Positions 27,426-35,645 of a DNA stretch of 64,000 nucleotides are shown here, one piece after another. The notes below the pieces were generated by a model. The model saw only the letters and a list, made by a program, of their open reading frames with translations, was not told the DNA's origin and made no database searches. The position numbers were made by a program, and so were the translations under genes. The DNA comes from an uncultured Ruminococcus sp. (GTDB lineage Bacteria; Bacillota; Clostridia; Oscillospirales; Acutalibacteraceae): contig CALYBP010000002.1 of NCBI GenBank assembly GCA_944415425.1, forward strand, positions 19,156-83,155, written 5' to 3'. How positions within the stretch are numbered: the first letter of the stretch is position 1; every line of letters starts with the position of its first letter.

Positions 27426-27900
27426 CCTGTAAATCTGCCTTTTTTTGTGAACTGAATATATCCGAGAAAAACAGCAGATATATCATTAAAATAACAGTAC
27501 CTGCCGTGATACAGTAATCCGCAAAATTACAAACAGGCGGAAAAAACGACAGACTCAGGTAGTCAATTACATAACCATAGAATATTCTGTCAATTAAATT
27601 TCCGATTCCGCCGCCTATAATGAGAGCCGTGCTGATATAAAATACTTTTTCCCTCGGCCTTTTCTTAAACATATATACAAGTATAAAAATTATAAGAGCA
27701 ACAGTAACTGCGACAAAAAGCCAGCGCATATCGGAAAACATACCAAACGCTACGCCTCTGTTTTCGACATAAGTCAAGCTGAATAAATTATCAATGACAC
27801 TGACAGTACCGACCGGCTGAAGATATTCGGATACAAAATATTTAATTAATTGGTCGAACGCAGCAATTATAATTCCTATAACAAGTGCAACAAAAGGCAT
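27418..27900 (-). CDS. lspA: Lipoprotein signal peptidase (signal peptidase II)
   Basis: A 160-residue four-helix membrane aspartyl peptidase that processes prolipoproteins. The two catalytic Asp are in GNLIDRIFYGYVIDYLSL, with the upstream YVENRGVAFGMF motif. Start ATG 27900 has GGAGG five bases before it; the TTG 12 bases upstream overlaps that site. It follows the ileS terminator and leads rluD. Confidence 0.96.
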   Translation of the reverse strand: MPFVALVIGIIIAAFDQLIKYFVSEYLQPVGTVSVIDNLFSLTYVENRGVAFGMFSDMRWLFVAVTVALIIFILVYMFKKRPREKVFYISTALIIGGGIGNLIDRIFYGYVIDYLSLSFFPPVCNFADYCITAGTVILMIYLLFFSDIFSSQKKADLQDE

Positions 27901-27949
27901 AAATTCCTCCAAAACTCAAGTATCGGTTGCAAATTTAAAACTGAATGAT

Positions 27950-27984
27950 TAAAAGTACAAATCGGTGTGTTTTATCACACCGAT
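27950..27984 (-). terminator. ileS terminator
   Basis: ATCGGTGTG (27961-27969) pairs with CACACCGAT (27976-27984); on the minus strand a T-rich tail TTTGTACTTTT follows. It closes the long operon ending in ileS. Confidence 0.8.
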
Positions 27985-28006
27985 CGTACTGTATAATATT
28001 ATAACT

Positions 28007-30772
28007 TTATTTTAGATTTTCACAGCAGCGTGAACAAAGTGTCGGATGTTCGCTGTTGCTGCCGACCGTATCGGAGATAACCCAGCAGCGCTCGCATTTT
28101 TCGCCGTGCGCTTTTTCAATTTTAATTTCAAGTTCATCCGAACCTTCAATAATCTCAACTTCCGAAACTATAAACGCAGAAGCAAGCTCATTTTCGGCCT
28201 TTTTAAGGAAATCAAGCTTTTCATTACTTGCCGACAAAACCACCTTTGCCTCAAGAGAGCTTTTAATAGTTTTATCCTTAATAAACGCCTCAAGCGATTT
28301 TTTAACATCATCTCTCAGTTCATGTATTTCGTCCCAAAATGCCATAAAGTCATCATCAATTTCAATGTCTACTTTACTGCACATTTCGTTAAATATAACA
28401 TGATCAGCCTTGTCATTTGACGAATGAGGCATATATTTCCAAATTTCATCTGAAGTATATGCAAGAATAGGAGCAATCATTCTTGTCATGGCGTCAAGTA
28501 TGATATAAATTGAAGTCTGAGCGGCACGTCTGAGCTTACTGTCAGCCTTTTCGGTGTAGAGTCTGTCTTTTAAAACATCAAGATAGAAGTTTGACATGTC
28601 AACTACACAGAAATTATGAATTGCATGGTAAACAATGTGGAATTCATATTTATCATAAGCTTCCTTGACCTTATCAATAAGGCTGTTAAGCTTTGCAAGC
28701 GCCCATTTGTCAATCGGCATAAGCTCATTTAACGGCACCATATCCGTATCAGGGTTAAATCCGTTGAGATTTCCGAGAATGTATCTTGCGGTATTTCTGA
28801 TCTTTCTGTACGCTTCGGAAAGCTGCTTTAATATATCGGGAGATATACGAATATCAGCATGATAATCAGAAGAAGCAACCCAAAGTCTGAGGACATCGGC
28901 TCCGTACTGATCAATAACCTCCTGAGGATCAATACCGTTTCCGAGAGACTTGTGCATAACTCTTCCCTTGCCGTCAACTACCCAACCGTGAGTAAGAACA
29001 GCTTTATAAGGGGCAGTACCCATTGTTGCAACGGATGTTAGGAGCGATGACTGGAACCAGCCTCTGTATTGGTCTGCGCCCTCGAGATAAAGGTCAGCAG
29101 GCCACTTTAAGTAAGGACGGTTTTTAAGCACAGCAGCGTGAGATGAACCGCTGTCAAACCAAACGTCCATAATATCTTTTTCTTTTACAAACCTTGAACA
29201 TCCACACCTTGAGCACTTTTTGCCGGCAGGCAAAATCTCCTCGGCGGAATGAGTAAACCACGCATTGGAGCCTTCCTTGCCGAACAAATCTGCAACGGCA
29301 AGCATTGCTTCCTTATCAATGAGAGGCTCGCCGCACTCTTCACAATAGAAAATAGGAATAGGCACGCCCCATTTTCTCTGTCTTGAAATACACCAATCTT
29401 TTCTTTCTTTCACCATTGATGTAATCCTATCCTTGCCCCATGCAGGAATCCACTCGACCTCATTGATTGCCTTTACAGCATCATCTTTAAAATCATCAAC
29501 GGAGCAGAACCACTGGTCAGTTGCGCGGAAAAGTACGGGATGCTTACATCTCCAGCAATGCGGATATTGGTGAATAATCTTTTTAAGCGCAAAAAGTGCG
29601 CCTACCTTATCAAGGTGTTCTGCAATCGGCTTGTTTGCGTCATCAGTTTTAAGACCAGCAAACATTCCGGCTTCTTCTGTTAATACACCGTTTTCATCAA
29701 CAGGAACTATAATCGGAATCTCAGGATAGTTGCGGCAGACATCATAGTCTTCTACACCGTGTCCTGGAGCGGTGTGAACGCAGCCTGTACCGCTTTCGAG
29801 AGTAACATGATCTCCGACTATAACAACAGATTCTCTGTCCATAAACGGATGAGCTGTTTTCATATATTCAAGCTCCGAACCTTTTATTGTGGCTACAACC
29901 TCATAATCGGTCTTTTCGGCAGCTTCCATAGCGCTCTTATAGAGTTCTTCCGCCATTACGTAATACTCGTTGCCGCATTTAACTATTGCATAATCAAACT
30001 TAGGACCTACACAAATAGCAACATTGCCCGGCAATGTCCATGTAGTTGTAGTCCAAATTACAAAATATACCTTTTTAGGATCAATTCCCAAAGCAGAGAA
30101 TTTTCCGAGATCATCGGTAACATTAAATTTTACATAAATTGAATGACACGGATCCTCAGCGTATTCAATTTCTGCCTCGGCAAGAGCTGTCTTACATTCA
30201 GGACACCAATACACAGGTTTAAGTCCTTTATAAATATAACCCTTGCAAGCCATTTCAGCAAATATTCTTATCTGTTCAGCTTCAAAATCAGGAGTCAGAG
30301 TAACATAGGGATTATCCCATTCGCCTATTGCGCCAAGCCTTTTGAACTGGTTTCTCTGGTCGTCAATATATGTTTCAACAAATTCGCGGCACATTTTACG
30401 AAGCTCAAGCTCAGATATATCGGCAGAGCTTCCTACGCCGGCTTTTTTCCTCGCCTTTAGCTCGGTAGGAAGTCCGTGCGTATCCCATCCCGGAACAAAC
30501 GGAGCTTTAAATCCTGCCATATTCTTATATCTTACTATAAAATCTTTTAATATTTTATTAAGCGCAGTTCCGAGATGAATATTACCGTTTGCGTACGGAG
30601 GACCGTCATGAAGTACAAATAAAGGTTTACCCTCGTTGATCTCCATAAGCTTTTCGTAAATTTTTTCATCTTCCCAATTTTGAAGTGTAACCGGCTCGCT
30701 TTTTGGCAGACCGGCTCTCATGGGAAATTCAGTTTTAGGAAGATTAAGTGTAGAATTGTAATCCTGGGACAT
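28007..30772 (-). CDS. ileS: Isoleucine--tRNA ligase
   Basis: A 921-residue class I synthetase. The HIGH motif is in GPPYANGNIHLGTALNK; the KMSKS position reads MHKSLGNGID, a variant of KMSKSLGN; the CP1 editing domain is present (TTTTWTLPGN, the Thr-rich site), and the C-terminal zinc fingers CERCWVI...CSRCCENL bind tRNA. It ends the sepF-ylmH-divIVA-ileS run, a known Firmicute order. There is no T-box leader in the 35-nt gap to divIVA, so it is not controlled that way here. Confidence 0.98.
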   Translation of the reverse strand: MSQDYNSTLNLPKTEFPMRAGLPKSEPVTLQNWEDEKIYEKLMEINEGKPLFVLHDGPPYANGNIHLGTALNKILKDFIVRYKNMAGFKAPFVPGWDTHGLPTELKARKKAGVGSSADISELELRKMCREFVETYIDDQRNQFKRLGAIGEWDNPYVTLTPDFEAEQIRIFAEMACKGYIYKGLKPVYWCPECKTALAEAEIEYAEDPCHSIYVKFNVTDDLGKFSALGIDPKKVYFVIWTTTTWTLPGNVAICVGPKFDYAIVKCGNEYYVMAEELYKSAMEAAEKTDYEVVATIKGSELEYMKTAHPFMDRESVVIVGDHVTLESGTGCVHTAPGHGVEDYDVCRNYPEIPIIVPVDENGVLTEEAGMFAGLKTDDANKPIAEHLDKVGALFALKKIIHQYPHCWRCKHPVLFRATDQWFCSVDDFKDDAVKAINEVEWIPAWGKDRITSMVKERKDWCISRQRKWGVPIPIFYCEECGEPLIDKEAMLAVADLFGKEGSNAWFTHSAEEILPAGKKCSRCGCSRFVKEKDIMDVWFDSGSSHAAVLKNRPYLKWPADLYLEGADQYRGWFQSSLLTSVATMGTAPYKAVLTHGWVVDGKGRVMHKSLGNGIDPQEVIDQYGADVLRLWVASSDYHADIRISPDILKQLSEAYRKIRNTARYILGNLNGFNPDTDMVPLNELMPIDKWALAKLNSLIDKVKEAYDKYEFHIVYHAIHNFCVVDMSNFYLDVLKDRLYTEKADSKLRRAAQTSIYIILDAMTRMIAPILAYTSDEIWKYMPHSSNDKADHVIFNEMCSKVDIEIDDDFMAFWDEIHELRDDVKKSLEAFIKDKTIKSSLEAKVVLSASNEKLDFLKKAENELASAFIVSEVEIIEGSDELEIKIEKAHGEKCERCWVISDTVGSNSEHPTLCSRCCENLK

Positions 30773-30807
30773 TTTATATACTTCTCTCCAATATCATTAA
30801 AATTAAA

Positions 30808-31491
30808 TTACTCAGCCGATACATCGTAATTATCGCCGAATTTTAAATGAGCAAACTTGCCTGAACGCTTAGGGGCGGGCTCTGTGACTTCATTTTCCGT
30901 GTGCTTATCGGTAACTTCAGGTTCAGCCGATTCAGCGTCTGGTTCTTCTTCCTGTTGCTCAGCTTCTTTTACGGGTTCTTCCTTTACAGGCTGAGTAGGA
31001 TATTTCTGGTCAAGAGTGCTTTTAGATTCGTTTAGATCAGCCTCTGTCGGGAGTTCGTCAATAGCCTTGATGTGCTTTTTATACAGTTCAATAAGTTCAC
31101 TCCTCAAAGCAACTGCATCGGACTGAAGCTGGAGATAATTTTCCTTTTCAATCGCTGTGGTCTTATTTGCGTCTACAAGAAGTGACTGAGCTTTTTCTTC
31201 AGCCTCTCTTACGATTTTGGCAGCTTTTTCCTTTGCTTCTCTTATGCAGGCATCGGAAACCTTTTGAGAAGCAAGCAGAGCGTTTCTTACCGTCTCCTCA
31301 TCGGACTTGTACTGCTCAACACGGGTAGCAAGCACATCAATCTTATGAACAAGATTTGTCTTTTCCTTTTTAAGCTGCTCAAAAGCGGCGATAACCTCGT
31401 CGATAAAAGCGTTAACATCCTCAGCTCTGTATCCACCTCTTACGGTAGCTTTTCTGAAGCTTACATTCCTAATTTCATCAAGTGTAATCAT
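30808..31491 (-). CDS. divIVA: DivIVA-family cell division / pole protein
   Basis: A 227-residue coiled-coil protein that binds curved membrane at division sites and poles. The N-terminal lipid-binding segment ITLDEIRNVSFRKATVRGGY with YRAEDVNAFIDEV is characteristic; a long coiled coil spans ~30-150 and the last 70 residues are acidic and low in complexity (many E, P, V). AAGGAG precedes ATG. Neighbours sepF, ylmH and ileS match the ylm cluster. Confidence 0.94.
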   Translation of the reverse strand: MITLDEIRNVSFRKATVRGGYRAEDVNAFIDEVIAAFEQLKKEKTNLVHKIDVLATRVEQYKSDEETVRNALLASQKVSDACIREAKEKAAKIVREAEEKAQSLLVDANKTTAIEKENYLQLQSDAVALRSELIELYKKHIKAIDELPTEADLNESKSTLDQKYPTQPVKEEPVKEAEQQEEEPDAESAEPEVTDKHTENEVTEPAPKRSGKFAHLKFGDNYDVSAE

Positions 31492-31505
31492 GTTTCTGCA
31501 CTCCT

Positions 31506-32252
31506 TTATCTAAAATGAATCAATCTGATTTTTAATCGGCCTTTTTTAGTTTGACCCTCAACGGTCTGCAAAATATATTTGCCTTTTCCCCTTATAATAA
31601 GCGTATCTCCTACCTTAATCTCTCGGCTGATATTTGATGACTGAATAAATCCGCAGCTTACATTCCCCGATAAAATAATATTTTTGGTTTTCTCCCGTGA
31701 AAGCCCGGTTACAGCTGCAACGATATTGTCGAGACGCATCGAAGTGACTGTGAGCAAAAGCTCCTCAACTCCCATTCCCTGAGGAAGATCCGACAAATCG
31801 GCATCAAATGCCTTTACACCGATTTTTCCGACTTTATAAATCTGAGACACGATATAGTCACGAAGTTCACTTTTAGCAAAAACAACAGCTCTGCCGTTTT
31901 CTACAAGAATATCGCCGATAGTCTCTCTTTCAATGCCCAAAGACATCAAAGAACCCAAAAAATCCCTGTGAGTCAGATTATCCGCACTCCTGAATCGAAA
32001 TTCAATAGCAGAAACGGGAAAATCAGGAAATGTGTTATGGGGGCACAGTGCAAGCATCTTTCGCTCACTTTGTTCATATCCGCCGTAAAAAAAGTAGTTT
32101 TCAAAGCCTGTTCTTTTTAGATATTCTTCTGAAATCGCCTGTTTTCTCTCGCTTAAAAAAGGGAAAAAGTAAGGCTTCATACGTATTTGACAAAGCCTTA
32201 CGGCATCTTCAAGCTTTGAAAAAAACAAATTGTCTTTATCAGAAATATACAC
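31506..32252 (-). CDS. ylmH: YlmH-type S4-domain RNA-binding protein
   Basis: A 248-residue protein of the division-cluster YlmH family with a C-terminal S4 domain (~175-245; GLSREKTKNIILSGNVSCGF and EIKVGDTLIIRGKGKY). YlmH has been linked to rescue of stalled 50S-peptidyl-tRNA complexes. The start overlaps the sepF stop by 14 bases. Confidence 0.93.
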   Translation of the reverse strand: MYISDKDNLFFSKLEDAVRLCQIRMKPYFFPFLSERKQAISEEYLKRTGFENYFFYGGYEQSERKMLALCPHNTFPDFPVSAIEFRFRSADNLTHRDFLGSLMSLGIERETIGDILVENGRAVVFAKSELRDYIVSQIYKVGKIGVKAFDADLSDLPQGMGVEELLLTVTSMRLDNIVAAVTGLSREKTKNIILSGNVSCGFIQSSNISREIKVGDTLIIRGKGKYILQTVEGQTKKGRLKIRLIHFR

Positions 32253-32706
32253 CGCTGTTTTCTAACTCATCGAGCAAATCGTCACCGGTAAGATCAACGT
32301 TGCTCGGTATAATTATATATGTATTTGTGGCAACTCTTTTAATTTTGCCTCTGTTTGCATAAGCAACTCCGCTGAGGAAATCAAGAATTCTTCTTGCCAT
32401 ATCCTTGTTTGTATCCTCAAGGTTCAAAACTACGGTGTGAGTTTTCATAAGCTCATCTGCAATAGAGCGTGTTTCCTCACCGAATCTCTCAGGCTTAAAG
32501 ATACCAACCTGCAATTTGGCTGTTGCGTTGATATTAACGACCTTGTTTCTTCCTCCGAGGTCTCTTTCTCTTTCGCGGTGTGTTTCTCTTACAGGTTCTT
32601 CCTCGTAATCGTCCTCTCCGTCATCAGCATAGCCGTACTCATCATACTCATATTCATCGTCCGGAGCATCCCACATACGCTTAAACTTATCAACAATTCC
32701 TGCCAT
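32239..32706 (-). CDS. sepF: Cell division protein SepF
   Basis: A 155-residue FtsZ-binding protein with an N-terminal membrane-targeting helix (MAGIVDKFKRMW), a long acidic linker rich in D, E and Y (~15-45), and the SepF core (VGIFKPERFGEETRSIADEL to VATNTYIIIPS). AGGAGG precedes ATG. SepF tethers the Z-ring and replaces FtsA in some Firmicutes. Confidence 0.96.
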   Translation of the reverse strand: MAGIVDKFKRMWDAPDDEYEYDEYGYADDGEDDYEEEPVRETHRERERDLGGRNKVVNINATAKLQVGIFKPERFGEETRSIADELMKTHTVVLNLEDTNKDMARRILDFLSGVAYANRGKIKRVATNTYIIIPSNVDLTGDDLLDELENSGVYF

Positions 32707-32723
32707 TTGTATTTCCTCCTAAA

Positions 32724-33437
32724 TTATGTGTAATCTCTTGCGCCGAAAAGCGCAGAGCCTATTCTAACCATATTAGCGCCCTCTGATATGGCTTCAAAGT
32801 AATCGGCGGACATTCCCATTGAAAGAATAGTCATATCTATATTATCTAATTTTTTTTGCGATATGTCAATAAATATATTATGCATATTATTAAAATATTT
32901 TAAAATTTTATGTTTATTATCACAAATCGGCGGAATAGTCATAAGACCTTTTACCTTAACACCTTCAATTTCAGATATTTGACAAAGCAGCTCTTCAAGA
33001 TTTTCAGGATAAACTCCCGATTTATTCTCTTCTTTGCCTATATTCACCTCGATTAAAATGTCAGTAGTCTTACCGATTTTTAATGATTGTCTCGCAATTT
33101 CACTTGCAAGCTTAACCGAGTCAACCGACTGGATTAAATCAACCTTGTCCACGATTTGTTTAACCTTATTTGTCTGAAGATGACCGATGAACTGTAAAGA
33201 ACAATCTTCAAGATTGTAGTCATTATATTTCGCAAGCAGCTCCTGAACTCTGTTCTCGCCAATATGGTCAAGTCCCAGACTGACAGCATAATTTATAACT
33301 TCGGCGGGCACTGTTTTTGTTGCTGCAAGGAAAGTAATGTCTTCCCTGCTTTTACCCGTTTTTAAAGCGGCCTCTGCAATTCTATCATTAATTTTTTTAT
33401 AGTTATACTCAACATCACTGAACAATTTTTCCGTCAT
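32724..33437 (-). CDS. yggS: PLP homeostasis protein (YggS/YlmE family)
   Basis: A 237-residue single-domain PLP-binding TIM barrel that buffers free pyridoxal phosphate; PLP Lys in FLAATKTVP, and the motifs GENRVQEL, FIGHLQTNK and SMGMSADYFEAI are family marks. ATG 33437 is the start, since the ribosome site GAGGGAG lies nine bases before it; the earlier start codons overlap that site. It overlaps the 3' end of the HlyD-like gene. Confidence 0.95.
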   Translation of the reverse strand: MTEKLFSDVEYNYKKINDRIAEAALKTGKSREDITFLAATKTVPAEVINYAVSLGLDHIGENRVQELLAKYNDYNLEDCSLQFIGHLQTNKVKQIVDKVDLIQSVDSVKLASEIARQSLKIGKTTDILIEVNIGKEENKSGVYPENLEELLCQISEIEGVKVKGLMTIPPICDNKHKILKYFNNMHNIFIDISQKKLDNIDMTILSMGMSADYFEAISEGANMVRIGSALFGARDYT

Positions 33438-34698
33438 AAAGGTCATCTCCCTCAATAATTACTTTATCATACATAGATACAGTTTCATCGCTGAAAAGTT
33501 CATCTTCATCAGGCGACGGATCGCATATAACATAGTCGTTATCGGAGTACAGTATTGAAATTTCTTTAAATTGCACTTCACTTCCGTACATAACATAAAC
33601 GCCCTGCACCTTTTTCTCTTCTTTGTGCGCGTTTCCGTCATCGTCGTATGTTGTTTTTACCGCATAGTCATCGTGAATTGCCTTTTTGCTGATTCTAAGA
33701 CCTGTGTATGTTCCAAGACCGATTTCTATCGGCTCATATCTTGCTTCAATAAGGCTGTCATCCATATAATCGCACTCAAGAATTACAAGAGCGTCGGAAT
33801 CCTTTGTTTCCTGGCTTATTTTATACACTGTTGCAGGGATCTGCATTGATGTCGCATCAGAAAAATACACACTCACGCTTCCGTCATACATAGCAAGCCG
33901 AGTCGCTTCATCCGAAGAAACAGAACACAAAACATACCAGTTGAGACCGCTGACAATCTTGCCGGCGCTGTTTTGGGAAACATCCTGTTTTTTTATACTC
34001 TCAAAATCCGAAAGCTTTAATTTTTCTAAATCGGAATATTTAACAGCATTTTCGTATCCGTCACAAAATTCGGAAAAATATCCTGCCTTGTCAGTTGTTA
34101 TGTTTCCTATACTTTCAGAGGCAGAATTTCTCAGCGAATCAATTTCAGACTGAAGCTTGTCTATCTGAGATTGCAAGCTGTCATATTTACCTGTGTAAAG
34201 ATACCGCTGATTTATTGAATATATCAAGTTACTCGAATCAGAAAGTGCCGAACTCAGATTGCCGCCGTTTATATTATCAATATATGAAATTATATTATTG
34301 TTAATGGAATTGTTTATTGTGTCAATTCCAACTGTATTTACCTTACTGTTTGTCTGCAATGTTTCCAAATCGGATTTTTGCTTCTCAAGTGAGTCTGCCA
34401 TAGCTCTTGCGCGGGCATCCTCTTCTGAAGTATATATCTTTGCAATTTCGCCGCCCACGCTCATCTGTTCTCCTTCTTCGCAGGAATACGACAAAACGCC
34501 TGATGTGTTCGCACTTATAACGGACTCATCCCTGACAATAAACCCATTTGAAGATATTTTATTCGTCACCGTCACTTCTACGGCATTTTCGGTAGCGTAC
34601 ATATCAAAATTCGCACTTACCAAAAGATAAACAACATACATTACGGCAAGTAAAGTAAGCACCGCTATAAGTATTCGTTTAAACAGCAATTTATCCAT
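33415..34698 (-). CDS. HlyD-like membrane adaptor protein
   Basis: A 427-residue protein with one N-terminal membrane helix (~7-27), then a lipoyl-like barrel (ISSNGFIVRDESVISANTSGVLSY...EGEQMSVGGEIAKIY), a long coiled-coil region (~95-230) and a C-terminal beta domain (LGTYTGLRISKKAIHDD). That is the build of HlyD/RND adaptor proteins, but no transporter or outer-membrane partner is nearby. It is wedged between miaA (8-base overlap) and yggS in a division cluster, so an envelope role in division is plausible but unproven. Confidence 0.8.
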   Translation of the reverse strand: MDKLLFKRILIAVLTLLAVMYVVYLLVSANFDMYATENAVEVTVTNKISSNGFIVRDESVISANTSGVLSYSCEEGEQMSVGGEIAKIYTSEEDARARAMADSLEKQKSDLETLQTNSKVNTVGIDTINNSINNNIISYIDNINGGNLSSALSDSSNLIYSINQRYLYTGKYDSLQSQIDKLQSEIDSLRNSASESIGNITTDKAGYFSEFCDGYENAVKYSDLEKLKLSDFESIKKQDVSQNSAGKIVSGLNWYVLCSVSSDEATRLAMYDGSVSVYFSDATSMQIPATVYKISQETKDSDALVILECDYMDDSLIEARYEPIEIGLGTYTGLRISKKAIHDDYAVKTTYDDDGNAHKEEKKVQGVYVMYGSEVQFKEISILYSDNDYVICDPSPDEDELFSDETVSMYDKVIIEGDDLYDGKIVQ

Positions 34699-35641
34699 AT
34701 ATATTTTCCTTTTTTAATATTTCACAGGCGTCACAAAACAAATCATATTCGGACTTATAATCATCGGCGTACAGCCAGTTAATTCCCGCATCTCTCTTAA
34801 ACCAAGTAATCTGCCTTTTTGCGTACCTTCTTGTTTCGCGTTTTAAATTTTCTACGCACTCTTCAAGTGACTTTTCACCGTCAAAATAAGGTATAAGTTC
34901 CTTGTATCCTATTGCTTTTACGGAAGTAAGACTCAATCTGCCCTCAAGCACTTGCTTCGCTTCATCTAAAAGTCCTTTTTCGAGCATTAAATCCACTCGT
35001 TTATTTATTTTATCATAAAGTTTTTGCCTGTCCCTAAAATTCAAACCGATTTTAACGGCACTATAAGGACTTTTTACCCTTTTGGAATTTTCAATTTGCT
35101 CTGAAATAGTAATTCCCGTTGTTTTATAAAACTCTATTGCTCTGATTATTCTTTTGGGATTTTTGCCATCCTTGAGCCTTAAAGCCGATTTTTTATCGAT
35201 TTCCGCAAGCATATCGAGCAAAACATCAATCCCGCTCTCTTCATATATTTTTCTGAGCTCACTTGTAATCTTTTCATTCCTGTTTTCTTCGGAAAAATTT
35301 ATGTTGTTTAAAAAAGAATCAACATATAAACCGGTTCCGCCTACAATAAACGGAAGTTTATTTCTGTTTAAAATGTCAGAAACACACTTTGCCGCATCTC
35401 TAACGAACATCGCAACAGAATATGTTTCCTGAGGTGAAACGAAATCAATCAAATGATGTTTTATTCCTTCCATTTCATCAGCGTCTGGCTTTGCCGTTGC
35501 AATCTGCATACCTTTATAAATCTGCATCGAATCTGCGGAAATAATTTCTCCGTCATATTTTTTGGCAAGCTTAACCGCAAGGCTTGTCTTACCCGATGCA
35601 GTAGGTCCCACTACTGAAACAATATCAATTAAATTTTCCAG
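34691..35641 (-). CDS. miaA: tRNA dimethylallyltransferase
   Basis: A ~316-residue enzyme adding the dimethylallyl group to A37 of tRNAs; MiaB, encoded upstream in the same run, then methylthiolates it. The P-loop GPTASGKTSLA lies near the N-terminus, followed by SADSMQIYKGM and VGGTGLYVDSFL. There is no ATG in frame near the P-loop: candidates are TTG 35671, TTG 35659 and CTG 35641. I chose CTG 35641 because the GGCAGGG site ends nine bases upstream; this also overlaps little with mutL. The exact start is uncertain. Confidence 0.93.
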   Translation of the reverse strand: MENLIDIVSVVGPTASGKTSLAVKLAKKYDGEIISADSMQIYKGMQIATAKPDADEMEGIKHHLIDFVSPQETYSVAMFVRDAAKCVSDILNRNKLPFIVGGTGLYVDSFLNNINFSEENRNEKITSELRKIYEESGIDVLLDMLAEIDKKSALRLKDGKNPKRIIRAIEFYKTTGITISEQIENSKRVKSPYSAVKIGLNFRDRQKLYDKINKRVDLMLEKGLLDEAKQVLEGRLSLTSVKAIGYKELIPYFDGEKSLEECVENLKRETRRYAKRQITWFKRDAGINWLYADDYKSEYDLFCDACEILKKENIYG

Positions 35642-35645
35642 AATA

